Assembly: GCA_016210125.1 (NCBI GenBank)
Contig: JACQUS010000467.1
Span: 1-15,653, forward strand
Direction: 5' to 3'
DNA: 15,653 nt
Source of the DNA: Chloroflexota bacterium
GTDB taxonomy: Bacteria > Chloroflexota > UBA6077 > FW602-bin22 > JACQUS01
Shown: in pieces, positions 7,057 through 13,378 of the stretch
Layout of the letters: every line of letters begins with the position of its first letter
Numbering within the stretch: the first letter of the stretch is position 1
Made by a program: the position numbers and the translations under genes
Notes under the pieces: model-generated
What the model was told of the DNA's origin: nothing
Databases searched by the model: none
What the model saw: only the letters and a program-made list of their open reading frames with translations

Positions 7057-8316
7057 CTAGAGGCTCGTCTTCGGCATGCGCAGCGGTAGCGTCGCCAGCA
7101 CGCCGATCGCCGCGGTGGCGGCGCCCATCAGGAAGACACCGCGGAACGAACCGGTCACATCGGCGAGCGGCCCGGCGACCACCGGCCCAATCACCAAGCC
7201 GATCGCCGCGCCGATGGCATTGATGCCGAACGCCGCCGGCGCGAGGGCCGGTCCGACGATGTCCCCGCATGCGGCCGCCGAGACGGCGAAGTTCGCGCGG
7301 GCAATGAGGCCATAGAGCAAGGCGGCCACTAGGTAGCCCAACACCGAGGGCGAGAACGTGAAGATGGTGAAGCAGGCGATCTGCACGACAAAGATGAGGG
7401 CCACGGCGAGCTTGCGGCCGGCGCGGTCGGACAGCACGCCCCACACCAAGCCGCTAAAGAGCGCGGCGAGCCCGGCGGCGCTCCACAGCGCCCCGGTCGT
7501 CGCCGGATCGACGCCGCGCTCATTCATCAGGTAGGCGGCGAAGAACGTGGCGAAGCCGACGTAGGCGAAGGTATTGATGCCGGACAGCAGTGAGAGGTAC
7601 CAGACGAGCGGGTGGCGCATCACCGCGGGGGTAAAGAGCGATGGCTTGACCGCGACCGCCGGTGGCGGTGCGGGCGCCGTCTCGCCGACGCGCGCCTGGC
7701 CAGGCCGCGGGCGATCGCGAAGCAGCAGCGCGGTGAGCAGCGTGAGCGCAAAGACGGCCAGGCCGAAGTAGCCCCAGGCGAAGCGCCACCAGTCGACGCC
7801 GTGGGCGACATAGATGAGTGGCACGACGGCGCCGGTGACGATGAGCCCCATGCCGCTGCCGGCGGCGACGATGCCGGCGGCTAAGCCACGGCGCGACGGC
7901 GCGAACCAGGCGCTGCACATACCCATCACGGGCACGGTCACGAAGGCCATCGCCACTCCGACGGAGAACTGCGCCAGCAGCGCGACGAGAAAAGTCGGCG
8001 CGATCGCCAGGAAGAACATGGCTACGCCGGTCATGGCGAGCGCAACGCTCACAACGCGGCGCGGCCCGTGGCGCGCGGCGACGAAGCCGGCAAACACGGA
8101 GACGACGAGGTAGCCGCCGGAGTTCACGCCGGCCAGCAGGCCGGTCTGCGCGTAGCTAAGCTCCAGCGCGTCGCGCATCGCCGGCAGCAGCAGCGGGTAG
8201 GCGAAGCGGCCGAGGCCCTGCGCACCCAGGAGCGCCAGCAGCCCGAGCGCCGCCACCACGTAGCCGTAGTGCGCGGAGCGCAGCGCGCGCGGATGGACCC
8301 GGCTGCCCAGCGTCAT
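7057..8316 (-). CDS. MFS transporter, YbfB/YjiJ-like
   Basis: Membrane carrier of 419 residues with about 12 hydrophobic segments and a Pro/Arg-rich central loop (RDRPRPGQARVGETAPAPPP) between the two six-helix halves. GLGRFAYPLLLPAMRD and TGLLAGVNSGGYLV near the N-terminus resemble YbfB/YjiJ-type facilitators of unknown substrate. I chose the ATG at 8316 with GGGAG 5 bases upstream; a TTG at 8349 would overlap the preceding gene and adds a polar extension. It follows the M24 peptidase by 16 bases and precedes the CoA-transferase by 19, so all three are almost certainly one transcript. It likely imports the compound that the peptidase and CoA-transferase process (inference). Confidence 0.88.
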   Translation of the reverse strand: MTLGSRVHPRALRSAHYGYVVAALGLLALLGAQGLGRFAYPLLLPAMRDALELSYAQTGLLAGVNSGGYLVVSVFAGFVAARHGPRRVVSVALAMTGVAMFFLAIAPTFLVALLAQFSVGVAMAFVTVPVMGMCSAWFAPSRRGLAAGIVAAGSGMGLIVTGAVVPLIYVAHGVDWWRFAWGYFGLAVFALTLLTALLLRDRPRPGQARVGETAPAPPPAVAVKPSLFTPAVMRHPLVWYLSLLSGINTFAYVGFATFFAAYLMNERGVDPATTGALWSAAGLAALFSGLVWGVLSDRAGRKLAVALIFVVQIACFTIFTFSPSVLGYLVAALLYGLIARANFAVSAAACGDIVGPALAPAAFGINAIGAAIGLVIGPVVAGPLADVTGSFRGVFLMGAATAAIGVLATLPLRMPKTSL

Positions 8317-8332
8317 CGCATCTCCCGCCGCC

Positions 8333-9589
8333 TCAGCGCACCTCGACAAGGTCGCGCGGCAGCGTGTTCATATTCTCGTGGCCCTGGGGCGTGAGGAGGA
8401 TCTGGTCCTCGGTGATGTAGCCGCCGATGCCGTCGATATAGTACGGCGTCTCCAACGCGAAGACCATGCCCTGCGCCAGCACGCAGTGCTCGGCGGCCTC
8501 GATGTACGGCCACTCCTCGTGGCCGAAGTCCGAGCCGAGGCTGTGGCCGAAGTGGCCGCGCGTGTAGGTCGGGAACCCGGCCGCGCGCATTGCCGCCAGC
8601 GCGGCATGAAAAACCTCTGAGATCGGCACGCCGGGCCGCATCGCGGCGCGCGCCGCGTCGTGCGCCTGGAGCAGGCCGTCCTGGATGCGCCGCTGGTACT
8701 CGCGCGCGCGGCCGAAGACGAACGTGCGCCCGACGTCGGCCTCCAGGCCGGCCACGGTGCAGCCCACGTCGAACTTGAGCAGCGCGCCATCCTCGACCTG
8801 CGCCGTGGTCATGCCGCGACCCCACGGCTGCGGGCCGACGCTGATGATATCCCAGGTGGCCTCCAGACTCGCCACGCCGCGCTCGCGCGCCGCCTCGATC
8901 ACCCCGGCGCGGTACGCCAGAGCCACCCCGGCGGCCGGCATGCCGGATGCCAGGTGGGCGACGGCGTAGCGCAGGCCGGCCTCGGTCAGCTCCGCGCCGA
9001 GGCGCAGCGCGGCGATCTCGCGCGCATTCTTGATGGCCCGCAGCTCGGCGAAGACCCGCGTCGAGTCGACGAACCTCGCGTGCGGCAGGCGGTCCCGGAC
9101 TGCGCGCAGGTCGTTGGCGGCAATGAAGTCCAGCTCGATCCCGAGCCGGCTGTGCTCTAGCCCGCGCTCTCGCACGGCATCGCTGAGCAGGCGCAGGCAG
9201 CGATCGAGGTCGTAGGTGCCAGGGCGGTCAGCAGGCTTCGGCCGGCGCTGCGCCGCGACGCGGATGACGTCCTCGATGGGCCGGTCGTCGGCCAGGAGCC
9301 CGGACACGTCGTCGATCTCGATCCACAGTGGGTGAGTGCGTAGGTCGCGGATATCCGACCCCTGCCGGAAGGCTACCTCCTGGGTGTCGGGGATGACGGC
9401 CGCCGGGGCCAGCGCGTCGTCGGCCGGCAGGAGGACCATGGCCGGCCCGGCGCGCCGCCAGAGCCAGCTCGCCGGCCCCGGGTGGACGCCGCTGACGTAC
9501 TGCACGTTCTCTGGCTTGACCACAACCATCCCGTCGAGGCCGGCGGCAGCCATCAGCGCACGGGCGCGGGCCATATCGACGTCGGCCAC
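8333..9589 (-). CDS. M24-family metallopeptidase (Xaa-Pro dipeptidase/creatinase-like)
   Basis: A 418-residue pita-bread hydrolase with an N-terminal creatinase-type domain (about 1-180) and a C-terminal M24 catalytic domain. All five expected metal ligands are visible: D274 and D285 (in FDVGCTVAGLEADVGRTF), H349 (HFGHSLG), E380 (FALETPYY) and E394 (YITEDQILLT). So this is probably an active dinuclear metal peptidase and not a metal-free creatinase. The start is GTG at 9589, with AGGAG 5 bases upstream; the ATG at 9574 would be 20 bases from that site. No signal peptide, so it acts in the cytoplasm. First gene of the operon with the MFS carrier and CoA-transferase. Substrate (Xaa-Pro dipeptide or other amide) is not resolved. 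Confidence 0.92.
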   Translation of the reverse strand: MADVDMARARALMAAAGLDGMVVVKPENVQYVSGVHPGPASWLWRRAGPAMVLLPADDALAPAAVIPDTQEVAFRQGSDIRDLRTHPLWIEIDDVSGLLADDRPIEDVIRVAAQRRPKPADRPGTYDLDRCLRLLSDAVRERGLEHSRLGIELDFIAANDLRAVRDRLPHARFVDSTRVFAELRAIKNAREIAALRLGAELTEAGLRYAVAHLASGMPAAGVALAYRAGVIEAARERGVASLEATWDIISVGPQPWGRGMTTAQVEDGALLKFDVGCTVAGLEADVGRTFVFGRAREYQRRIQDGLLQAHDAARAAMRPGVPISEVFHAALAAMRAAGFPTYTRGHFGHSLGSDFGHEEWPYIEAAEHCVLAQGMVFALETPYYIDGIGGYITEDQILLTPQGHENMNTLPRDLVEVR

Positions 9590-9632
9590 ACGTACTCCTC
9601 TCTGGCCAGCGGCCTCATGTGAGAACGGCCCA

Positions 9633-9653
9633 GGCGGGCTGCCTCAACCCGCC
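9633..9653. terminator. Short GC hairpin, possible terminator or attenuator
   Basis: GGCGGG (9633-9638) pairs perfectly with CCCGCC (9648-9653) across a 9-base loop. On the minus strand it lies 43 bases before the M24 start, so it would sit in that leader or end transcripts coming from the MaoC cluster. No T-run follows. Confidence 0.25.
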
Positions 9654-9680
9654 CCAAAGAGTGTCCCGAAGGGGGTGAAG

Positions 9681-9745
9681 CCCTCTTGGATGCCCCTCTT
9701 GGATGCCCCTCTTGGATGCCCCTCCTCTTGGATGCCCCTCCTCGG
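9681..9745. repeat. Tandem repeat, 13-bp unit CCCCTCTTGGATG
   Basis: Four consecutive copies: a first copy of 12 bases (9681-9692), two exact 13-base copies (9693-9705, 9706-9718), one of 16 bases with an extra CTC (9719-9734), then a truncated CCCCTCCTCGG (9735-9745). The copies change reading frame, so the array is not a coding repeat. It is preceded by CCCGAAGGGGGTGAAGCCC, itself a weak hairpin. Confidence 0.9.
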
Positions 9746-9975
9746 CGGTGTGCCTTCCCCCGGCTCCCCGCCGCGCGGGAGAGGCGGACGCAGGGGCTGC
9801 GGCCCTCCTGCAACGCTTGTTACCCCGATGATCGCGGCATGCCGCGGGGCCGATGAATACGACGCGGCCGGGGGGCCTCGCCAACGCCGGACGCTGCTAC
9901 GGTGGGTTTCCGGCCCTTTGCACCCAGGTCCGGCGCGCGGCGGCCGCGGGCCGTTCGCAGCACTGCGCGCGGCGT

Positions 9976-9987
9976 ACGGCCGGCCGT
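9976..9987. terminator. 12-bp palindrome at the MaoC stop codon
   Basis: ACGGCCGGCCGT is a perfect palindrome touching the TGA stop of the MaoC-fold gene. It could help end the minus-strand transcript, but it has no loop and no T-run, and such palindromes arise easily in GC-rich DNA. Confidence 0.2.
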
Positions 9988-10460
9988 CAGCTTGCGCCGT
10001 GCTGCGCTGCGGCCGCGCGCACGGCGATCAGGCGCGTCGTCAGGAACGTCGCCACGGCGGCGCCATCTTGGTTCTTGACCGTATGCCGGGTCTTAACGAT
10101 GCCCCGCCCGGGCTGGCGCGTCGTGCGCCGCTCGATCACTTGCACCTCCACGTGCACCGTATCGCCCACGCCGACCGGCGCGACCACGCGGTGCTCGTCG
10201 AAGCCGAGGAAGGCCAGCCCGGTGTTGTGCAGCCAGCCCTCTTGGATGACGAGGCCCTCGGCGATGGCCAGGATGAGCAGCCCCGGCGCTACGCGTCGCC
10301 GGAAAATGCTCTGCGTCTCGTAGTATGCGCGGTTGATGAACAGCTCCTCGGCCATCCCGGAGAGGCCGACGAAGGCGCTGATATCGTAGTCGTAGATCGT
10401 GCGCCCGCGCGTGGTAAGCACGCGTCCGTCGGTCCAATCCTCGTAGTAAAGCCCTTCCAC
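9987..10460 (-). CDS. MaoC-like hotdog-fold protein lacking the usual catalytic dyad
   Basis: A 157-residue single hotdog-fold protein related to MaoC/(R)-specific enoyl-CoA hydratases and mesaconyl-CoA hydratase-like proteins. GRTIYDYDISAFVGLSG (18-35), RRRVAPGLLILAIAEGL (54-70) and VGDTVHVEVQVIERR are typical. In hydratases the loop reads SGDxNPxHxD, with catalytic Asp and His; here the same place reads SGMAEELFIN (34-43), so both are replaced. It may hydrate by other residues, or bind an acyl-CoA without hydration. The start is GTG at 10460 with GGAG 7 bases upstream. It is last in a four-gene cluster, 12 bases after the nucleotidyltransferase stop; the metabolic link to that gene is unclear. 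Confidence 0.85.
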   Translation of the reverse strand: MEGLYYEDWTDGRVLTTRGRTIYDYDISAFVGLSGMAEELFINRAYYETQSIFRRRVAPGLLILAIAEGLVIQEGWLHNTGLAFLGFDEHRVVAPVGVGDTVHVEVQVIERRTTRQPGRGIVKTRHTVKNQDGAAVATFLTTRLIAVRAAAAQHGAS

Positions 10461-10472
10461 GTCACTTCTCCG

Positions 10473-11072
10473 TTACACGGTCTCGGCATCGATGCGCCGG
10501 CGCCTGCCGGCAGATCGTACACGCCGGATAGCCTGGTCGAAAAGACCCAGCACCTCGTGCGTCGTCACTAGCGGCGCGAAGGCGCGCAGCCACCTGCGGA
10601 CGTAGGGCCGGTCGATGGCGCGCCCCTGCCGGCTGAGCACGCGCTCCACGTCCTCGATGTCCCTGGGCCGACCGGCTACGCACTTGTGAATGATGAGATC
10701 TTCAGCGCTCACCAGGCGCACCGTGCGGAGGCCGGGTAGATCCGCAACGACGGCGCGGCGCATCACCTCCTCTTCGTAGCCCGGTATGGCCAAGGACACG
10801 TCGATTGGCGTGCCGTCACGTGCCTGGAGTAAGAGGACGCGATGGCGGCGTGCGAACGCGAGGGCGTCCGGGAGGCGAGGCTGGAAGCGCGCAGCCAGCG
10901 CCTCCAGCAGCGCTGCTTCCTGCGCGCTTGGTGCCAACACGGCGACGTCCACGTCGCGCGTAAAGCGCGGCTCGCCCCAATGCTGGGCCGCCAGTCCGCC
11001 AATGATCGCGTAGGGGACAGCCAGCTCCTCGAGGAAAGCCCCGACCTCCGCGGCGACGGACAGGATCGTCAT
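10473..11072 (-). CDS. Nucleotidyltransferase, AbiEii/DUF6036-like
   Basis: A 199-residue DNA polymerase-beta-fold nucleotidyltransferase. The catalytic set is complete: GG at 25-26, D40 and D42 (RFTRDVDVAVL), and a third acid D91 (DGTPIDVSLA). The motif SAEDLIIHKCVAGRPRDIEDV (122-142) is typical of AbiEii/DUF6036-like members, many of which are toxins that modify tRNA or other targets. The ATG at 11072 overlaps the stop of the small upstream gene as ATGA, indicating translational coupling. A longer in-frame reading that runs to 11459 crosses the small gene in another frame and has no family similarity. An antitoxin-like partner would be the 91-residue protein; function is inference. Confidence 0.85.
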   Translation of the reverse strand: MTILSVAAEVGAFLEELAVPYAIIGGLAAQHWGEPRFTRDVDVAVLAPSAQEAALLEALAARFQPRLPDALAFARRHRVLLLQARDGTPIDVSLAIPGYEEEVMRRAVVADLPGLRTVRLVSAEDLIIHKCVAGRPRDIEDVERVLSRQGRAIDRPYVRRWLRAFAPLVTTHEVLGLFDQAIRRVRSAGRRRRIDAETV

Positions 11073-11344
11073 GAGCCAGCGGCGTGGCGGCGTGCCAGCT
11101 CGGCGAGCATCTGGCGCATACGCCACAGCACCGGCGAGGGCTCGGCCGGAGCGCGCGCGGCGGACTCGGCGCTCGCGTGGAGGGACAGATAGATGCGCAG
11201 CGCCTCCTCGGACGTCAGCTTGGCCAACGCTGCGCGACGCTCGCGCTCGATCCGCCGTGCGGCAACTCGCTGGCCGCGCAGCCAGCGGCGGACCTCCGCC
11301 GGGTCGAGCTGCGGTGACGCGCTGGTGCCCGGCGCTCGTCTCAT
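11069..11344 (-). CDS. Small helical protein coupled to the nucleotidyltransferase
   Basis: A 91-residue protein rich in Arg, Ala and Glu. It appears all-helical: LDPAEVRRWLRGQRVAARRI, then a basic-acidic helix (ERERRAALAKLTSEEALRIY), a Ser/Ala stretch, and VLWRMRQMLAELARRHAAG. No HEPN-type R-x4-6-H catalytic motif is evident. The TGA stop overlaps the nucleotidyltransferase ATG (ATGA), and the start is 9 bases after the lipoprotein stop. Small proteins of this kind often precede AbiEii/DUF6036-type nucleotidyltransferases, so an antitoxin or accessory role is plausible. The ribosome binding site is weak (GGTGA), suggesting it also depends on coupling to the lipoprotein gene. Confidence 0.75.
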   Translation of the reverse strand: MRRAPGTSASPQLDPAEVRRWLRGQRVAARRIERERRAALAKLTSEEALRIYLSLHASAESAARAPAEPSPVLWRMRQMLAELARRHAAGS

Positions 11345-11353
11345 CGCGTCGCT

Positions 11354-11779
11354 TCACCGGACCTCGAAGTAGGCGAGGCTGGATGCGCGCTGGCCATCCG
11401 CCTCGATCTGGATGCGCACCTCGACGCGCCCGCGGCCCGGGTCGCGCTGAAGCTGCCAAAAGAGCTGGGCGACGCCGTTAGCGTTGGCCTTGGTCTTCAC
11501 GCGGTCGGCTTTCTGCCCGTTGGGCCACGTGAGCTCGGCGCTCACGACGGCACCGGGCAGCGTCTGCACGTGGATGCGCGGGTTACTGCCGCGCGTGATC
11601 ACCGGCCGTGTGACGATGATCTCCGGACCGAAGGTCGGCCGCTGACCCATCTCTCCAGAGCGCTGCACGTCGTCTGGCAGCGCTGGGATCTCGCGCTCCG
11701 ACGCGCAGGCCGTGGCAGCGAGGGCGAGGAGCACGCAGGCGAGCGCCAGAGAGCGGAGCACGTTTCGGTGGCGCAACAA
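11354..11779 (-). CDS. Probable lipoprotein with an Ig-like domain
   Basis: About 141 residues. The N-terminus has basic residues (RHRNVLR), a hydrophobic stretch (SLALACVLLALAATA) and a Cys at the end, consistent with a lipoprotein signal, though Ala replaces Leu at the -3 position. The mature part is a beta-sandwich-like domain: VTRPVITRGSNPRIHV, then LPGAVVSAELTWPNGQKAD, NANGVAQLFWQL and VRIQIEADGQRASSLAYFEVR, the pattern of Ig-like domains in bacterial surface proteins. It is probably anchored outside the membrane with an adhesion or scaffold role. The start is uncertain: TTG at 11779 or 11776, after AAGGGG; a GTG at 11761 lacks a site. The domain is not catalytic. First gene of the four-gene minus cluster. 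Confidence 0.75.
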   Translation of the reverse strand: MLRHRNVLRSLALACVLLALAATACASEREIPALPDDVQRSGEMGQRPTFGPEIIVTRPVITRGSNPRIHVQTLPGAVVSAELTWPNGQKADRVKTKANANGVAQLFWQLQRDPGRGRVEVRIQIEADGQRASSLAYFEVR

Positions 11780-11786
11780 ACATCCC

Positions 11787-11820
11787 CTTGAAGCTGGTTT
11801 CCTCTTCTCGAAAACGTCGC
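11787..11820. repeat. 34-bp direct repeat, copy 1
   Basis: Starts CTTGAAGCTGG, contains TTTCCTCTTCTCG and ends AAAACGTCGC. Identical over 34 bases to 11861-11894. It lies 7 bases upstream of the lipoprotein start codon on the minus strand, touching the ribosome binding site. Confidence 0.95.
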
Positions 11821-11860
11821 AGGATCGGGATGATGCGACAGGACGCCCTGCGCATCCAAA

Positions 11861-11894
11861 CTTGAAGCTGGTTTCCTCTTCTCGAAAACGTCGC
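11861..11894. repeat. 34-bp direct repeat, copy 2
   Basis: Identical to 11787-11820, with a 40-base interval between the copies (period 74, not a multiple of 3). GTTT...AAAC within the unit can pair as a short stem. Size and spacing fall in the range of a CRISPR repeat-spacer-repeat unit, but only two copies exist and no cas gene is in the window. Confidence 0.95.
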
Positions 11895-11907
11895 CGGGAG
11901 TGCTGCT

Positions 11908-11937
11908 GTTATACCAAGTGCCGGGCGGGGAGTTCAA
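11908..11937 (-). promoter_or_regulatory. Predicted promoter of the lipoprotein cluster
   Basis: On the minus strand, TTGAAC (11937-11932, 4 of 6) and TATAAC (11913-11908, 5 of 6) are 18 bases apart. Transcription would start near 11901, so both 34-bp repeats would be in a leader of about 120 bases. Confidence 0.45.
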
Positions 11938-12018
11938 GGGGCTGCGGCCCGGGAGGTCACGGGCGTCCCGCGGCGGCGCCGGAGACGGATGAAACGCGGC
12001 CGACGCGGCCCACCGGGC

Positions 12019-12033
12019 GGGCGCGCGGCGCCC
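12019..12033. terminator. GC hairpin at the end of the MBL-fold gene
   Basis: GGGCGC, GCG loop, GCGCCC: a perfect 6-bp stem that overlaps the TAG stop of the metallohydrolase gene. A further GC-rich segment and then GTTTC follow on the minus strand. Position suits a terminator, but the T-run is poor. Confidence 0.3.
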
Positions 12034-12830
12034 TACACGACGTAGGTGCGGTGCTCCTGTGCCAAGTCGATAGGCCCATCGAAGGCGGCACGCGCCTCCA
12101 CGAGCGCCGCTTCAGGGTCGGTGCGCCAGAGGTGCGTCAGCACCAGCCGCCGAGCACCGCCCGCGCGCGCGGCCTCGGCCGCTTCCTGAGCCGTGATGTG
12201 CCCGCGCCAGCCGGGCGGCGCGGCCGACGGCGCCAGCGTCGCCTCGCAGAGGAAGAGGTCGGCATCGCGGGCGACGGTGACGAGCGCCGGGCACGGCCCC
12301 GAGTCGGCCGAGTAGGCAAACCGCCGTGTGCCGTCGACGACGATGGCCCAGGTCGGCACGTAGTGCTCGACGGCCACGAAGCGGAGCGTGAGCGTGCCGA
12401 TGGGCAGCTCGGCCTCAGGATCGTACTCGCTGACGGCAAACACGTCGGCGAAGAAGCGCTCCGGGGCCTCGAAGCCACCGGCGAGCGCCAGGATCGGCCT
12501 GACGACGCCCTCGAGAACCGCGCGTCCCCCGGGCGGGAGATAGAGCGGGATGTGTGGCGGCTCGAAGTCCGGCCGGTCGCGCGGGCCGTACTTGAGCAGG
12601 TAGCGGAAGGGGATCAGGTCGAGGATGTGGTCGGCGTGCATGTGCGAGATGACGATGGCGCTGAGTCCGTCGTACCCGCCGTGCAGCGCCAGGTTGGCGA
12701 GCGCGCCGCTACCGCAATCGAGGAGGATGCGCATCCCTTCAGCGCGCAGGACGTAGCCCGAGCACGCGCCGCCTGGGGAAGGCGCGGCCGGGCTTGCGCC
12801 GAGCACGGTGAAGTCCACGTGCTGAGCCAT
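12033..12830 (-). CDS. MBL-fold metallohydrolase, RNase Z/phosphodiesterase-like
   Basis: A 265-residue metallo-beta-lactamase-fold hydrolase. The dinuclear metal site is complete: H63, H65, D67 and H68 in SHMHADHILDL, H156 (VEHYVPT), D176 (YSADSGPC) and H233 (LTHLW). GHITAQEAA (210-218) matches the GHSTxxxAA element of RNase Z, so the protein belongs to the RNase Z/ElaC-like arm of the fold. At 265 residues it is shorter than the usual tRNase Z (about 300), and I cannot see the flexible arm used to hold tRNA. A phosphodiesterase acting on a nucleotide or other phosphodiester is therefore as likely as tRNA 3' processing. The ATG at 12830 has GAGAGG 8 bases upstream. It follows a 48-residue gene by 67 bases. 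Confidence 0.88.
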   Translation of the reverse strand: MAQHVDFTVLGASPAAPSPGGACSGYVLRAEGMRILLDCGSGALANLALHGGYDGLSAIVISHMHADHILDLIPFRYLLKYGPRDRPDFEPPHIPLYLPPGGRAVLEGVVRPILALAGGFEAPERFFADVFAVSEYDPEAELPIGTLTLRFVAVEHYVPTWAIVVDGTRRFAYSADSGPCPALVTVARDADLFLCEATLAPSAAPPGWRGHITAQEAAEAARAGGARRLVLTHLWRTDPEAALVEARAAFDGPIDLAQEHRTYVV

Positions 12831-12897
12831 CGCGTGCGCCTCTCGGCGAAGGTTCCGCTATGCCTCGTGGGCCAGGGATCCCGATCGCCAAGTCGCG

Positions 12898-13044
12898 CTA
12901 ACGGCGCTCGCGCTCGCGGCGTGCCTCGTCGGCCACCGAGCGCAGAAGGTCACGGAACTCCTGTTCGGTCATGGTCACGAAGTGCATCACGGCGTCGTCG
13001 GCCATCGCCTGCTCGTCGGCGCTCTGTACGAGGTACGCAGACAT
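12898..13044 (-). CDS. Small 48-residue protein, function unknown
   Basis: I do not recognise this protein. It begins MSAYLVQSADEQAMADD, continues with HFVTMTEQEFRDLL and ends in a charged helix (RSVADEARRERERR). It is soluble, mostly helical, with an acidic first half and a basic end. The ATG at 13044 has a near-perfect GGGAGGT site with about 6 bases of spacing, one of the strongest in the window, which is why I call it a real gene despite its size. An in-frame upstream extension to 13284 has no such support. It is 67 bases ahead of the MBL-fold gene on the same strand, so co-transcription is likely. Confidence 0.6.
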   Translation of the reverse strand: MSAYLVQSADEQAMADDAVMHFVTMTEQEFRDLLRSVADEARRERERR

Positions 13045-13141
13045 GCCCCACCTCCCTGCGGAATCGCCGGGGCTGCGCGGCCCTCTGTCCGCGCCGCCAC
13101 TCCGCTCGACCGGTACCAGTGCGCTGGACAACGCAACGGGG

Positions 13142-13172
13142 TGTGGGCGCCACGCTCCGAGCGTACGCCACA
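13142..13172. repeat. Inverted repeat, possible operator
   Basis: The core ACGCTC-C-GAGCGT (13152-13164) is a perfect 6-bp dyad, and the outer TGTGGGCG and CGCCACA arms pair over 7 more positions with one small internal loop and one bulge, 13 pairs in all. It lies about 100 bases upstream of the 48-residue gene, a position that suits an operator or the end of a leader. Confidence 0.55.
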
Positions 13173-13197
13173 TCGTCCGGTGGTTCGCGTGAAATTC

Positions 13198-13215
13198 GGT
13201 TGAAGGAACGGTTGA
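13198..13215. repeat. CGGTTGA direct repeats, 11-bp period
   Basis: CGGTTGA occurs at 13198-13204 and 13209-13215, one helical turn apart. Such phasing is common for protein-binding sites upstream of promoters, but two short copies may be chance. Confidence 0.5.
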
Positions 13216-13354
13216 GAATCGGACGCAACCAAGACGTCGGCCGGCGGCCGCCCGGTAGCCAGATCGCCCGGACGCATGTCCCACCCCTCATGATGCGACG
13301 TGCGCCGCGACATGGTGCCCGCCTGGCGGCCGATCGCAACCCCACTGTCACGGC

Positions 13355-13366
13355 TGGCGCGCGCCA
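13355..13366. terminator. 12-bp palindrome after the acyl-CoA dehydrogenase gene
   Basis: TGGCGCGCGCCA is a perfect palindrome 12 bases past the dehydrogenase stop on the minus strand. It is in the right place for a terminator, but no T-run follows. Confidence 0.25.
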
Positions 13367-13378
13367 CGACGGCGGGCC

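Larger units (their letters stand above)
9590..9986. other. 397-base gene-free region with repeats and hairpins
   Basis: No convincing gene. The open frames here read low-complexity Arg/Gly/Pro peptides generated by the repeats. The region must hold the promoter of the M24 operon, but I could not pick one with confidence. It contains an inverted repeat (9633-9653), a tandem repeat (9681-9745), a GC-rich part with further short inverted repeats, and a 12-bp palindrome at the end of the MaoC gene (9976-9987). Confidence 0.6.
13045..13378. other. 334-base gene-free region
   Basis: Lies between the 48-residue gene start and the acyl-CoA dehydrogenase stop. Overlapping open frames cross it, none with a ribosome binding site or known similarity. 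It must carry the promoter of the 48-residue/MBL operon. It holds an imperfect inverted repeat (13142-13172), two CGGTTGA direct repeats (13198-13215) and a 12-bp palindrome (13355-13366). Confidence 0.55.

Noticed and set aside
9615..9884. Open frame encoding an 89-residue peptide on the minus strand
   Set aside because: Its sequence is produced by the tandem repeat and hairpins, low-complexity, with no ribosome binding site.
10473..11459. 328-residue version of the nucleotidyltransferase
   Set aside because: The extension lies over the 91-residue gene and the end of the lipoprotein gene in another frame; the ATGA start matches the family.
11787..11894. Calling a CRISPR array
   Set aside because: Only two repeats, no further degenerate copy at the expected 74-base steps on either side, no cas gene in the window; recorded as direct repeats.
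12898..13284. 128-residue version of the small protein
   Set aside because: The strong ribosome binding site is directly ahead of the ATG at 13044; the extension crosses inverted repeats and lacks a site.
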